A stretch of DNA of 64,000 nucleotides. Source: UBA7957 sp965222695. Lineage in GTDB: Bacteria; Pseudomonadota; Gammaproteobacteria; Granulosicoccales; Granulosicoccaceae. The notes beneath the pieces were generated by a model. The model worked only from the letters and a program-made list of their open reading frames with translations, made no database searches and had not been told where the DNA came from. The position numbers and the translations under genes were made by a program. The DNA is taken from positions 4,154,001 to 4,218,000 of the forward strand of contig OZ244967.1 of the NCBI GenBank assembly GCA_965222695.1, written 5' to 3'. Of the stretch, positions 37,215 to 46,692 are shown piece after piece (position 1 is the first letter of the stretch; the number at the start of each line of letters is the position of its first letter).

Positions 37215-37747
37215 TGAACAGTTACGCAAGGACAAGAAACCGCTTCCCGCACAAAAGAGCCCCTTACCAACGAGGGTCGGCCTTGCTGGTGAGTCTGTTG
37301 TTACTCGTTGCCATCGCGGTCATAGGCCTGTCCTCCCTGAGCGGGACCGCCACCAACGAAATGATTGCCTCCAATATGCATCAAAAGTCAGTCGGATTTC
37401 AGGTTTCCGAATCTGCCATACGCAGTGTGTGGACCATGCAGGATTTGTTGAGTAATACGCCCGCCACACCGCTGGATAACCCTCCGGCGATCAGTCTGGC
37501 ACGCAACACCGAATTTGATCAGGCGAAAATCGATATCGATGCCTCGGCGAGTATTCAGTACTGCGGAGAGAATCTTATTCCCGAGGGTAGCAGCCTGAGC
37601 GCGGATGAGTCCTCCATTAAACTTGCCGCCCAGATATTCGATGTGCACGGGATTGCCAGCATTAGCAGTTCAAAAGTAAGTTCGGACCATCTGCAGCGCG
37701 GTTATATCGTCCGGCCCGCCTCCGGCCGACAGGGAAACTGTCCTTAA
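37214..37747 (+). CDS. pilX: Type IV minor pilin PilX
   Basis: The 177-residue protein has a basic 21-residue leader ending in QRG and then SALLVSLLLLVAIAVIGLSSLSG, followed by NEMIASNMHQKSVGFQVSESAI, the PilX N-terminal domain pattern. No glutamate is visible at +5 of the mature protein, unlike its three neighbours. It shares TGATG with pilW (1-bp overlap). PilX sits with PilY1 at the pilus tip and affects aggregation and adhesion in several species. Confidence 0.85.
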   Translation: MNSYARTRNRFPHKRAPYQRGSALLVSLLLLVAIAVIGLSSLSGTATNEMIASNMHQKSVGFQVSESAIRSVWTMQDLLSNTPATPLDNPPAISLARNTEFDQAKIDIDASASIQYCGENLIPEGSSLSADESSIKLAAQIFDVHGIASISSSKVSSDHLQRGYIVRPASGRQGNCP

Positions 37748-37805
37748 GAACCCATCGTTGGGGAAAATCCGGCATCGGGCATAGATTTTGCCATTAACTT
37801 TCTGG

Positions 37806-37834
37806 TGGCAATAAACCTTTTGGCCGTATTGCCA
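37806..37834. other. Hairpin between pilX and pilY1
   Basis: A 7-bp inverted repeat TGGCAAT / ATTGCCA with a 15-nt spacer lies in the 137-bp gap between pilX and pilY1, the only long gap in this operon. It could act as a partial terminator or processing site to set the level of pilY1 against the minor pilins. Function not shown. Confidence 0.35.
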
Positions 37835-37884
37835 TACCCGCAGTCTCACATGTGCGAAATACAGCAATTTGCGCCCTATAGCTT

Positions 37885-40800
37885 ATGAGCCAGAAAGAAA
37901 AGACACTTATACAATCAGTCTCGGCAGCATTATGCCTTTGCCTGCTGGGTTCTGCCAGTCACAAAGGTTTCGCCGATGATATCGAAGTCTACGGCAGCAG
38001 TTTTGGCAGCGGTCTGAAGCCAAATGTGCTGTTTATCATCGATAATTCCAAGAGTATGACCTATGGAACCGATGGCAACTCGCCTGCCACCTGGGACGAT
38101 GCAAAATACAAGATTATGAGCGACGTTTTCAAAGACGTGCTGGCCGATAGCGCGGGAAAAATCAACGCGGGTATACTTTTTTTCAGTGATTCCACATCCG
38201 GTGTCAAATGGCCGATTTCGGACCTGACGCGGGACGCAAACGAGATTGACCCCAACATACCTGCCGGTATAACGGTGGAACAGGTATTGGGAACCATTAT
38301 TGACGGCTACGGAACCTGGGGCAAGACGGAATACCTCAGCGGTTTGATTGAAGCGACCAAATATTTTCGCGGCGATGCCGTTTGGTTTAACGGCTGGTCT
38401 TCGGCAAGCAGTCTTAAGCCACAGACTTGGGATGCCGGTCTGGGATACTATACGGACGGTGCCGGCATGGCACCGAACCCCTATACCTATCTGCCGCATG
38501 ATGCTTACAAGCCCGGTGCCACGGGAACGAATCCTGATACCAGTCACTGCTATAATTATCAGGCCTATGATGCAAGCCTCAGTGACGGTTGCGCAGGGAA
38601 GGATCTGGTTGCCGGCTCCTGTGTTTATGTCCCCTCGACAACTTACACGCCTTCACCTTATTGTCCGGTGAGCGAGGAGTGCGTCGATCCACCCGGCGGT
38701 GCTCAGGGGGAATGCAATGCCTGGGCTTGTCCGGAACCGCTGGTTCAGGGGCCGGATGTTACAACCAACGCTTACGATGACTGCAAGTACTATAACGGCA
38801 GTTGGGAAGGGGCTGATTATCAAAGTCCGATCGGCGCAGCCTGCCAGGGCAATTACATTATTCTGTTGTCCGACGGCATTCCCACTGAGAACAACGACAC
38901 GTCATACGCGGTCAATCTGCTGGGTTATCCGGACAGTTCTTCGTGTGAGGATGTCAGCTCCAGCATTTTCGGCGATCCGAGCTACGATAAAGGCAATTGT
39001 GTATCCGATATTGTTGAGTATTTAAACGTGAATGATCTGGTCAGCGGTCTCTCGCCCAGCAATGTCAGCACTTTTACCGTTGGTTTCGGTTTGACCGGTG
39101 CGGACGCTGTAACCGGTACGGCCTTTTTGCAGCATCTGGCCAATAAAGGCGGCGGGCAGTTTTTCGCGGCGGATAACTACACCACGCTTTCCGATTCGCT
39201 GAAGAGCATTATCAACGCCATCAGTGGCGAAATTGACGATTTCACCGGCATTTCCATCGATGTAAAAAGCAACACCTTTTCAAGCGATAACAGGGCCTTC
39301 ATCAATTTATTCGTTCCGAGTGAAAACCGGTCCTGGCAGGGCAATGTCAAAGGCTATTTTCTTGAAAACGGTATTCTCAAGGACACCAAGGGCCATGCAG
39401 CGCTGGATGCCGATGGCAAATTTGTGCCCAATGCGCGCAGTTTCTGGGCGGATTCACCCGATGGGGCGATCATTTCCGACGGTGGTTTATCGAAAAAACT
39501 GACCGCCGGAAGCCGCAATTTATATACCTATACAGACAGTTCACCGCCAAATGGCGCTGACCTGACCGATTCCATAAACAGCCTGCAGGATTCCAATGCC
39601 GATGTCACTACAGCGATGCTGTCCGTACCCGATGCCACCGCACGTACCGAGGTATTGAACTGGGTGCAAACGGCGCCCATGTCCGACCCGTTGCACAGCA
39701 AACCGGTGATGGCGACTTACCCCAGCGGTGAAGTTCTCTTCACCATGACCAATCAGGGATTTTTGCATGCCGTGGACGCATCCACGCCTAAAGCCTACAA
39801 CGATCACAGTGGCGGGGATGAGTTGTTTGCCTTTATTCCCAAGGAACTTTTACCGAATTTACAGCAGATCAAAACGAATTTGAGCAGCGGCTCCCATATC
39901 TACGGGCTGGACGGCGGACTCACCCTGCGTCACGATGATACCGATGGCGATCGGATTATCGACAGCAATGAAACAGCCGTCTTGTATTTTGGAATGCGCC
40001 GGGGTGGAAATCACTATTATGCTTTGAATATATCGGATATTAATAATCCGGAGCTGATGTGGCAGATATCCGGGGGTTCCGGCGGTTTTACCCAGTTGGG
40101 CCAAAGCTGGTCCCGAATGCTGGTGACCACTGTGCGCGATGGCGGATCCGCGAAAAAAGTGCTGATTTTCGGCGGCGGATACGATCCCGCCGAAGACACG
40201 AAAACCTCACGCTCTGCAGGTTTAGGTAACCGTGTCTATGTGGTCGATGCGGATTCGGGTCAGTTGTTGTGGTCTGTCGGGGCGAGCGCTTCCGGCCTCA
40301 ATGTGCCGGACATGCAATACAGTATCCCTTCCGATATCACCGCGATTGATATTAACGGCAACGGATATACCGATCATCTCTATTTCGGCGATATCGGCGG
40401 CCAATTATGGCGGGTGCGATTCGATGAAGGTGTTTCTTCCGGAACGCCGACGGTGGATTTCGACAGCTCTGCGACGGCAACAAAGATCGCAGATTTCGGG
40501 ATCGGTGAAAACAGACGTTTTTACTATCCGCCAAGTGTATCACTGTACAAGGAAAACGGTGCCAAGCATCTGGCGATTACCATTGCCAGCGGCAACAGGG
40601 CCAGCCCACTCAATACAAGCGTGCAGGATTGGGTTTTTATGATTCGTGATCCCATCAACAACCCGGTCAGCACGACTGTCACCCTGTCCGATCTGTACGA
40701 TGCGACCAATAATCTGATTATGGAAGGGTCCGACCCGGCGGCCGAACGCGCGGCTCTGGCGCTTGCCAAAGGTTGGAAAATGAAGCTGAATGCCGGAGAA

Positions 40801-41142
40801 AAAGGCCTTTCCAGTCTTTTGGTTTTCGACAACAAACTCCGCTTTACAACCTTTGAGCCGACCACGGCCGTAACCACGGCTTGCGGCAGCACCTCCAGTT
40901 CCAAGTCCCGCTACTATGTGATGAATCTGACTAATGCGACTCCGGCATCGGATGCGAATATCGATGAATCGACACTGAAAAAAGCGGATCGCTCTACCGA
41001 TATCGATATCCAGGGAATTGCCAGTGCACCGGTATTGGTATTTCCGCCCGACGGGGATTCGGTCGATGTGTATGTCGGCAAAGAATCGGTAGGGTCAATT
41101 ACTCAAGCGGTTAAACGGGTATATTGGAGGCAGTATGATTAA
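37885..41142 (+). CDS. pilY1: Type IV pilus tip adhesin/assembly factor PilY1
   Basis: The 1085-residue secreted protein has a signal peptide (about 1-30), an N-terminal von Willebrand A-like domain with the MIDAS motif DNSKSM (DxSxS) near residue 53 and many cysteines between about 210 and 380, and a C-terminal PilY1 beta-propeller (about 600-1000). Two acidic calcium-loop sequences are visible: DDTDGDRIIDSNE and DINGNGYTDHLYFGDIGGQLW; the latter has the position and shape of the Ca2+ site that controls pilus retraction in P. aeruginosa PilY1. PilY1 sits at the pilus tip, helps start assembly and mediates adhesion and surface sensing. The gene follows pilX after 137 bp. Confidence 0.92.
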   Translation: MSQKEKTLIQSVSAALCLCLLGSASHKGFADDIEVYGSSFGSGLKPNVLFIIDNSKSMTYGTDGNSPATWDDAKYKIMSDVFKDVLADSAGKINAGILFFSDSTSGVKWPISDLTRDANEIDPNIPAGITVEQVLGTIIDGYGTWGKTEYLSGLIEATKYFRGDAVWFNGWSSASSLKPQTWDAGLGYYTDGAGMAPNPYTYLPHDAYKPGATGTNPDTSHCYNYQAYDASLSDGCAGKDLVAGSCVYVPSTTYTPSPYCPVSEECVDPPGGAQGECNAWACPEPLVQGPDVTTNAYDDCKYYNGSWEGADYQSPIGAACQGNYIILLSDGIPTENNDTSYAVNLLGYPDSSSCEDVSSSIFGDPSYDKGNCVSDIVEYLNVNDLVSGLSPSNVSTFTVGFGLTGADAVTGTAFLQHLANKGGGQFFAADNYTTLSDSLKSIINAISGEIDDFTGISIDVKSNTFSSDNRAFINLFVPSENRSWQGNVKGYFLENGILKDTKGHAALDADGKFVPNARSFWADSPDGAIISDGGLSKKLTAGSRNLYTYTDSSPPNGADLTDSINSLQDSNADVTTAMLSVPDATARTEVLNWVQTAPMSDPLHSKPVMATYPSGEVLFTMTNQGFLHAVDASTPKAYNDHSGGDELFAFIPKELLPNLQQIKTNLSSGSHIYGLDGGLTLRHDDTDGDRIIDSNETAVLYFGMRRGGNHYYALNISDINNPELMWQISGGSGGFTQLGQSWSRMLVTTVRDGGSAKKVLIFGGGYDPAEDTKTSRSAGLGNRVYVVDADSGQLLWSVGASASGLNVPDMQYSIPSDITAIDINGNGYTDHLYFGDIGGQLWRVRFDEGVSSGTPTVDFDSSATATKIADFGIGENRRFYYPPSVSLYKENGAKHLAITIASGNRASPLNTSVQDWVFMIRDPINNPVSTTVTLSDLYDATNNLIMEGSDPAAERAALALAKGWKMKLNAGEKGLSSLLVFDNKLRFTTFEPTTAVTTACGSTSSSKSRYYVMNLTNATPASDANIDESTLKKADRSTDIDIQGIASAPVLVFPPDGDSVDVYVGKESVGSITQAVKRVYWRQYD

Positions 41143-41190
41143 TCGGATCTTGCGCGATTGCCTGGTCCCTATTCACTGGATTCTGACAGT

Positions 41191-41604
41191 ATGAAAAAGA
41201 ATATCGGATTTACACTAATCGAATTGCTTATCGCCGTGGTCATAGTCGGCCTGTTATCCGCCATAGCCATTCCCAGCTATAACGAGTATGTTCTAAAGTC
41301 ACGCCGAACCGAAGCACAGGCGCTATTGCTCGAAATGGCCGGTAAACAGGTACGTTTTCATTCTGAAAACAATACCTATGCAAGCGCGGTCGGTGATCTT
41401 GGCTATGGTGCAGCCGGTGCCACCAGCTACGAATCGGAGAGTGCCAGCTACGATGTTTCCGTGACGGCTGCGGATGCTGCGAGTTTCAGTCTGACAGCCG
41501 CGCCGAAAAATGCCCAATCGTCCGACGATTGCGGGTCCTTGAGTTATAATTCTGCCGGACAGAAATCGGTTTCAGGCACTGCCAGCGTCGCCGATTGCTG
41601 GTAA
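41191..41604 (+). CDS. pilE: Type IV minor pilin PilE
   Basis: The 137-residue prepilin from ATG 41191 has the six-residue leader MKKNIG and mature start FTLIELLIAVVIVGLLSAIA with Glu at +5, then PSYNEYVLKSRRTEAQALLLEMAGKQ, as in PilE-type minor pilins. Two cysteines near the C-terminus (DDCGS and DCW) would close the D-region disulfide loop. It is the last gene of the operon, as in P. aeruginosa; no pilY2 is recognisable between it and pilY1. Confidence 0.88.
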   Translation: MKKNIGFTLIELLIAVVIVGLLSAIAIPSYNEYVLKSRRTEAQALLLEMAGKQVRFHSENNTYASAVGDLGYGAAGATSYESESASYDVSVTAADAASFSLTAAPKNAQSSDDCGSLSYNSAGQKSVSGTASVADCW

Positions 41605-41630
41605 CAGAGACTTCCCCTTCACAGGTGAGC

Positions 41631-41651
41631 GAGGGCCTGCCGACAGGCCTC
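41631..41651 (+). terminator. GC-rich hairpin after pilE, possible terminator
   Basis: GAGGGCCTG and CAGGCCTC form a stem of about eight pairs (with one bulged or wobble G) around a CCGA loop 27 bp after pilE. There is no T-tract, so intrinsic termination would be weak; it may instead protect the 3' end of the pilin transcript. Confidence 0.4.
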
Positions 41652-41794
41652 TGAAAAACGTCGCCGAATCTGTCGCTTGGTAAATATCTGCCTTTTCCCG
41701 GCTGGCTCATTAATTGCCGTATGGTTAGCACGAAGTCGCGACATATTGTCTATGATTGTTTTTCAATGCTAGAAAAATTCTGTTTGCCGAGTTT

Positions 41795-44236
41795 ATGAAA
41801 AAGTTTTGTTTTCTGCTGACTCTTGCCCTGCTCATCATCATTCCCGCCGTATTTCCGGGGCATGCTCAAAACCTCAATGGCAAGGAGGCGACCACTTCAG
41901 AGCTTGCGGAAGCATCGGATCTGGAAGCATCCATCAGTCATTGGGATACGCTGTTTACGGAAACGGAAAACTACCTCGGCCAAAACAGTTTTAATGCCGA
42001 GAACTCCGAGTCGCTGTTTAACAGACTCAGTGAGACACGCAATCGCGTATTGGAGTTAAGAGAAGAGTCTGCCAAGCAGAAGCAACAAGTGCTCAATCTG
42101 CTGGATGCACTCGGTGAAAAACCGGGCGAAGATGAGCAGCCTGAAACCGGAGTCTTGCTGGAAAAGCGCACAAAATACGGAGACGAACTCAGCAAGATCC
42201 GGGAACAGGCAGTGCAGATTGACCTGGCACTGGTTCGCATTGATGAGCTGTTGAACGGATTATCGTCGCTGCGGCGCGGGCTCATTGTGCAGGAAATTTC
42301 CACCCGCTATCCATCTCCTGTGGATGTGCAGACACTGTACCATGCACTACGGGAAGTGGTGGGCCATATCGAATCGATGCTATTGGCGCCCACAGACTGG
42401 TATAGCAATCTGAGTTCAAAGGACCGGGATCGACTGGAAGTCTGGCCAACGGTATTGGTCACGGTTTTTTCCGTTTTACTGGGCCTGTTTTTGCGTTCAT
42501 GGATACTGCGCCGCTACGGGCGTGACACGAGCAACTATAGCCCCTCAAATACATTAAAAGTGTCGGCAGCTATAGCCGAAGGGGTTGCGCGCGGCGTGGT
42601 GCCATTATTGGCATTATTCGGGCTTGCGCTGTGGATCGCGCAGCACAGTGTGTCGGTGGAAGGATTATTCTCGGACATGCTGAAAGAGGGCTTCCGGGCC
42701 GGAATTTACTTTGTTCTGTTTGCGACTCTGGCCAATGCCGTTTTATCGCCGGAACATCCGGGCTGGCGGCTGATCAATCTGGATCCGGTAGCAACTCGTG
42801 TAGTGGGTTATGCACTGATCGCACTGATCGCGGTCGTCGCCGTTGATTCCTTTATTGTCGCCTCTACCCGCGCCTTGCCCATCAGTGAATCAATGCAATC
42901 GGTTTATATCACCTTGATGATTCTTCTTAAGGGCTCTTTGATATTGCTTATCTGCCTGGGTCGCTGGTGGGAGCCGGGGGAAGTCGCGGGCGAAGGCGAC
43001 CAACAAACCAGGCCTGCGCCCCGGGAACGTCGTGGATTGACCGATTATCTACGTAGATTCGTGATTTTGATTGCGGTTGCCGGTATTATTGCAAGTCTGG
43101 CGGGATATGCCAATCTTGCCATGTATCTGATCGAAAATCTGATCAAGAGTGTGGCATTAGTCCTGTTGTTGTTGGGTTTACGCGCGATATTAATGGAAGT
43201 ATTGGGTGCGGCCACACGTTCCCGGTTTCTGCGCCAGCGTTTTGGATTGAAAATCATCACCCTGCAACGCATCCGGCTTTGGGCGGGCGGGCTGGTATCG
43301 GCGGCTCTGCTGATAGCCGGATTCCTGCAACTACTGCTGATCTGGGGAGTGGGCGAAGAAGACCTTGGTCTGTGGCTGAGTTCGTTGGTTACCGGCTTCA
43401 CACTGGGTAATATCACCATCTCCCTGGGCGATATCCTGCTCGCGATCTGCGTGTTTATTGCAGCCATGGTGGCAACACGCCTGTTTCAGCGTTCACTGTT
43501 GAATTCGATATTGCCCCAGTTTACATCCAACCGTTCGGTTCAGCATTCATTGTCTTCTCTGGCCGGTTATGTCGGAATTACCCTCGCCGTGATGATGTTT
43601 ATTGCCGCGTTGGGCATTAATCTGGAAAATATCGTCCTGGTCGCCGGTGCTTTGTCCGTCGGTATTGGCTTCGGCTTGCAAAATATCGTTAACAACTTCG
43701 TATCCGGGCTTATTCTGATCCTGGAAAGACCCGTCAAGGTGGGCGATTGGGTGGTGGTTGGTGAAAACGAAGGGTTTGTACAGCAAATTAACTTCCGCGC
43801 CACGGAACTGGAAACCTTTACCCGGGCAGCCGTGATTATTCCTAATGCGGAAATGTTGTCCAACTCCGTCACCAACCTTACCTACCATGATAAAACCAGC
43901 CGTATCGATATTCCACTGCAGGTTGCTTATGGCACGGACCCTGATCGCGTCGTCGCCATTTTGAAAAAAGCAGCTACGGATCAGGAAGCGGTATTGAATT
44001 ATCCTGAAACATTCGTACTCTTAACCGATTTCGGCGCTGACGGTTTATGTTTTGAGTTACGTTGCTATATTCGCGACGCCACGCAAAAGCTCCTTGTAGC
44101 AAGTGATATTCGGCTGCAGATCCTGCAAACCCTCAACGCCGCGGGTATTGAAATACCCTTTCCTCAACGGGTTGTCCATATCGCCGACAGGAGTCCGGAA
44201 ACCAGTAATCACGAGGGATCTACGGCGGCGGAATGA
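41795..44236 (+). CDS. Large MscS-family mechanosensitive channel (DUF3772-like N-terminus)
   Basis: From ATG 41795 (813 residues) there is a signal peptide (MKKFCFLLTLALLIII to GHAQ), a periplasmic helical/coiled region (about 30-210) and about ten membrane helices, ending in an MscS core (about 570-790). The pore-lining helix region LVAGALSVGIGFGLQNIVNNFVSGLILILERPVKVGDWVV is recognisable in pieces. The build resembles DUF3772-containing MscS homologues, which open under membrane tension in osmotic downshock. A TTG at 41756 is an alternative start, but the ATG gives a clean signal peptide. Convergent with the CAP gene, 7 bp apart. Confidence 0.88.
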   Translation: MKKFCFLLTLALLIIIPAVFPGHAQNLNGKEATTSELAEASDLEASISHWDTLFTETENYLGQNSFNAENSESLFNRLSETRNRVLELREESAKQKQQVLNLLDALGEKPGEDEQPETGVLLEKRTKYGDELSKIREQAVQIDLALVRIDELLNGLSSLRRGLIVQEISTRYPSPVDVQTLYHALREVVGHIESMLLAPTDWYSNLSSKDRDRLEVWPTVLVTVFSVLLGLFLRSWILRRYGRDTSNYSPSNTLKVSAAIAEGVARGVVPLLALFGLALWIAQHSVSVEGLFSDMLKEGFRAGIYFVLFATLANAVLSPEHPGWRLINLDPVATRVVGYALIALIAVVAVDSFIVASTRALPISESMQSVYITLMILLKGSLILLICLGRWWEPGEVAGEGDQQTRPAPRERRGLTDYLRRFVILIAVAGIIASLAGYANLAMYLIENLIKSVALVLLLLGLRAILMEVLGAATRSRFLRQRFGLKIITLQRIRLWAGGLVSAALLIAGFLQLLLIWGVGEEDLGLWLSSLVTGFTLGNITISLGDILLAICVFIAAMVATRLFQRSLLNSILPQFTSNRSVQHSLSSLAGYVGITLAVMMFIAALGINLENIVLVAGALSVGIGFGLQNIVNNFVSGLILILERPVKVGDWVVVGENEGFVQQINFRATELETFTRAAVIIPNAEMLSNSVTNLTYHDKTSRIDIPLQVAYGTDPDRVVAILKKAATDQEAVLNYPETFVLLTDFGADGLCFELRCYIRDATQKLLVASDIRLQILQTLNAAGIEIPFPQRVVHIADRSPETSNHEGSTAAE

Positions 44237-44243
44237 GGACAAA

Positions 44244-44834
44244 TCAGTTCTTCGACTGGCTCCCGATGATCAGGGTCCAATAGGTTAAAAGGTCTGAGTG
44301 GTGGTCTTTGACACAGGCCGCTGCCAGTTCCTCCAGGGCGGGATTCATGATGTTGGCACAATGTTCCGGGCTATCCAGCCAGGCATTGACGACGGAAGAG
44401 GAAGTCTCGTGGCCACCGGCGATATTTTCGGCGATTCTGCTGTAGTCGTAGCCTGCCTCGGTAGCTCTGGCGGCCGGAGTCGAGCCGTCTGAACCGGTAT
44501 GTGACAGGAAATTATGCGTGGCCATATCTTTTGAATGCCGTTCTGCCGCAACTGCCAGGGTAGGGTTCCACAATACTGCTTCGCTGGCGGTATAGCTGAT
44601 TTCGCCGCACTGCCGGGAATGTTGCCGGGCTTCGGAAATGATGGACGCCATTCGCTGGCGGATCTGAACGCTGTCTTCGCACCGCAGCTCTTCAATGCAG
44701 TCGTGATGTCCGTCGCAACTGTAGTGGCCGGCCGAAACACACACATTGCCGCTGCAACCGCCGCCTTCCAAATAACAGGCGGTGAGATATAAGCTACTGA
44801 AAAATAAGAAAATTACGGGCTTGACTCTTAACAT
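44244..44834 (-). CDS. CAP/SCP-domain lipoprotein
   Basis: The 196-residue protein has a lipoprotein signal with lipobox LTAC (Cys20), a cysteine-rich segment (residues 27-52, with six more Cys) and a YkwD-type CAP domain (about 58-193). The CAP cavity residues appear in SHTGSDG, AENIAGG and PEHCANIMNP. Bacterial CAP proteins are secreted and mostly of unknown function. The Cys-rich insert between the anchor and the CAP domain is unusual. It is only 3 bp downstream of the MocR-type regulator gene on the same strand, so they may be co-transcribed. Confidence 0.85.
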   Translation of the reverse strand: MLRVKPVIFLFFSSLYLTACYLEGGGCSGNVCVSAGHYSCDGHHDCIEELRCEDSVQIRQRMASIISEARQHSRQCGEISYTASEAVLWNPTLAVAAERHSKDMATHNFLSHTGSDGSTPAARATEAGYDYSRIAENIAGGHETSSSVVNAWLDSPEHCANIMNPALEELAAACVKDHHSDLLTYWTLIIGSQSKN

Positions 44835-44837
44835 TGC

Positions 44838-46298
44838 TTATCGACCGTTGCGGCTCCTGTTTTCCAGCATATCAGAAATCAGCTGCCCCAGCTTTTGTAC
44901 CGCCATGCGGATTTCGGAACTCCATAGGGTTCCCGCGCATATGCGCAGGTAGTTGGTGTATTTTTTAGTGGCCGAGAATAAGGGCCCAGGTGTAAAGCTG
45001 ATATTTTCCTCCACTGCCCGATAATACAACTCAATCGTATTGATTCCCCTGGGTAACTGAATCCACAGAGTGATGCCTCCCTGAGGAGAGGAAATGCGCG
45101 TACCGGAAGGAAAGTCGTTGGCGATGGCTTGACGCATGGTTTCCAGCTGCTGTTTGTAAATCTGCCGGATGCGACCCATATAGCGATCATATTGCCCTCC
45201 CGAGAGAAATTCGGCGATTGCCAACTGTTGTAATGACGGAGTGGCCAGTGACGACAATTGTTGCAGATTTCTCACCTTGTCATTGAACTTTCCGCCAATC
45301 ACCCAGCCGCATCTGAAGCCGGGTGCCAGGGTTTTGGAAAATGAACTGCAATGCAGGACCAATCCTTCTCGGTCATAGGTTTTGCAACTCGGAGGCTTGT
45401 TTCGGGTGAAATACAAATCGTTGTTAACATCGTCTTCAATCAGCGGAATATTTCTATAGGCAAGCAACTCGACAAGAGCCTTTTTGTTATCGGCCGGCAT
45501 CAGGCTGCCGGTGGGATTGGAAAAATTTCCTTGTAGAATCAGGGTTTTTATATCGTGCCTGGATAGAGCCCTTGCCAGTGAGTCCAGGGAAATACCGGTA
45601 TTCACATCAGTTTCGATCTCGACCACCAGATTGCCAAGGCTCTCGATCATCTGCAGTGTTCGGAAATATGAAGGTGTAGCGACCGCTACCAGATCTCCGG
45701 GCTTGGCAACCGCCTGCAGCGAGACCAGCAATGCTTCGGTGGCGCCATTGGTCATAAGAACATCTTCAGCCGTCACGGATTTTCCGGACTCACTGAAACG
45801 CTGCGCAATCAGCCTTCTTAGTTCCGGCTCTCCGCCCGGTGGGCCATAGGCAATGATCGATTGAGGATTTTTGCTGCTGATTTTTCTGATGGTACGTGAA
45901 AGGGCCTTGTAGGGAAGAAGCTCAGTTGCGGGATTGGCGACTCCCAGGCTGATCATTCCCTTTTGTCTGGAAATCCGTACCAGGGAAGCAATGTCGCGGC
46001 TCAAATTCAATTTCCGGGGCTGGCGTGCCGGAGCAGGGTGGGTGGGCGTGTCCGCAATCCGCTTGGCGTGGCGGACATAGAAACCGGATTGCGGGCGGAC
46101 AGTTAGCAATCCACGTTCTTCCAGATTGATATACGCTTGGGAGACGGTGGCGATACTGATATTCAGTCGCCGGCTCATTTTTCTCAGAGACGGGACCTTA
46201 TCTCCCGGTTTCAGGGTTCCGCTCTCAATCATGCTGACGATCAGGTTTGATACGTCTTCATACAGGTAGGAATCGCTGGCCGATTTTTCGATCTGCAT
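44838..46298 (-). CDS. MocR/PdxR-type regulator (GntR HTH fused to aminotransferase domain)
   Basis: The 486-residue protein has an N-terminal GntR winged helix (about 8-76, with GDKVPSLRKMSRRLNISIATVSQAY) and a C-terminal fold-type I aminotransferase domain (about 105-475). The PLP-binding lysine is in SSFSKTLAPGFRCGW, and NFSNPTG and the EDDVNND Asp are also kept, so PLP binding is likely. MocR proteins sense PLP or an amino compound and control nearby genes. Direct repeats lie immediately upstream of its start. The divergent DUF1127 and EamA genes are the likely targets. Confidence 0.9.
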   Translation of the reverse strand: MQIEKSASDSYLYEDVSNLIVSMIESGTLKPGDKVPSLRKMSRRLNISIATVSQAYINLEERGLLTVRPQSGFYVRHAKRIADTPTHPAPARQPRKLNLSRDIASLVRISRQKGMISLGVANPATELLPYKALSRTIRKISSKNPQSIIAYGPPGGEPELRRLIAQRFSESGKSVTAEDVLMTNGATEALLVSLQAVAKPGDLVAVATPSYFRTLQMIESLGNLVVEIETDVNTGISLDSLARALSRHDIKTLILQGNFSNPTGSLMPADNKKALVELLAYRNIPLIEDDVNNDLYFTRNKPPSCKTYDREGLVLHCSSFSKTLAPGFRCGWVIGGKFNDKVRNLQQLSSLATPSLQQLAIAEFLSGGQYDRYMGRIRQIYKQQLETMRQAIANDFPSGTRISSPQGGITLWIQLPRGINTIELYYRAVEENISFTPGPLFSATKKYTNYLRICAGTLWSSEIRMAVQKLGQLISDMLENRSRNGR

Positions 46299-46299
46299 A

Positions 46300-46332
46300 A
46301 AACTGTACTGGTCAAATTTTCAGTAAACTGTA
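46300..46332. promoter_or_regulatory. Direct repeats upstream of the MocR-type gene
   Basis: AAACTGTA occurs at 46300-46307 and again at 46325-46332, 25 bp apart, just before the regulator's start codon in the divergent gap. MocR-family proteins are known to bind directly repeated sequences, so this is a candidate operator for autoregulation and control of the divergent genes. Confidence 0.5.
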
Positions 46333-46406
46333 TCTGTTATTGTATGCATATGCTTTGTATTCTTGTCAATCATTGAAGATCTGTGTGGAACAGGAGGAAT
46401 GCAATC

Positions 46407-46649
46407 ATGGCGTCACTTGCGAAAATCGCCCTTTTTAGAAGAAGTCGAAGAGCACTGAAAAACTATACGGGGACCGTATGGCAGCTTAGAGAGACAGTGT
46501 GGGTGCATTGCCTGAAGATGGATTCCCTGATGAAACGCCAGCGTACTCGCCAACAGCTACTCAAGTTGGATGAAACACAACTCAGGGATGTAGGGATCAG
46601 TCATAGTCAACAAACTGTGGAAGGCAGTAAGCGAATATGGCAGGATTAA
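46407..46649 (+). CDS. DUF1127 small protein
   Basis: The 80-residue basic protein ends in the DUF1127 pattern RTRQQLLKLDETQLRDVGIS. I start at ATG 46407, with AGGAGG nine bases upstream; a GTG at 46383 is in frame but overlaps that site. In other proteobacteria short DUF1127 proteins have been tied to RNA binding and phosphate or carbon metabolism. It lies between the divergent MocR gene and the EamA transporter, 43 bp before the latter, so it may share a transcript with it. Confidence 0.78.
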   Translation: MASLAKIALFRRSRRALKNYTGTVWQLRETVWVHCLKMDSLMKRQRTRQQLLKLDETQLRDVGISHSQQTVEGSKRIWQD

Positions 46650-46692
46650 GGAGTTTTGCCGGTATTCGGATCAATAAGGATAAAATCAAACG

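Noticed and set aside
42631..43888. Several frames on both strands inside the MscS-type gene
   Set aside because: The 813-residue channel protein has a signal peptide, membrane helices and an MscS core, so these are overlaps without support.
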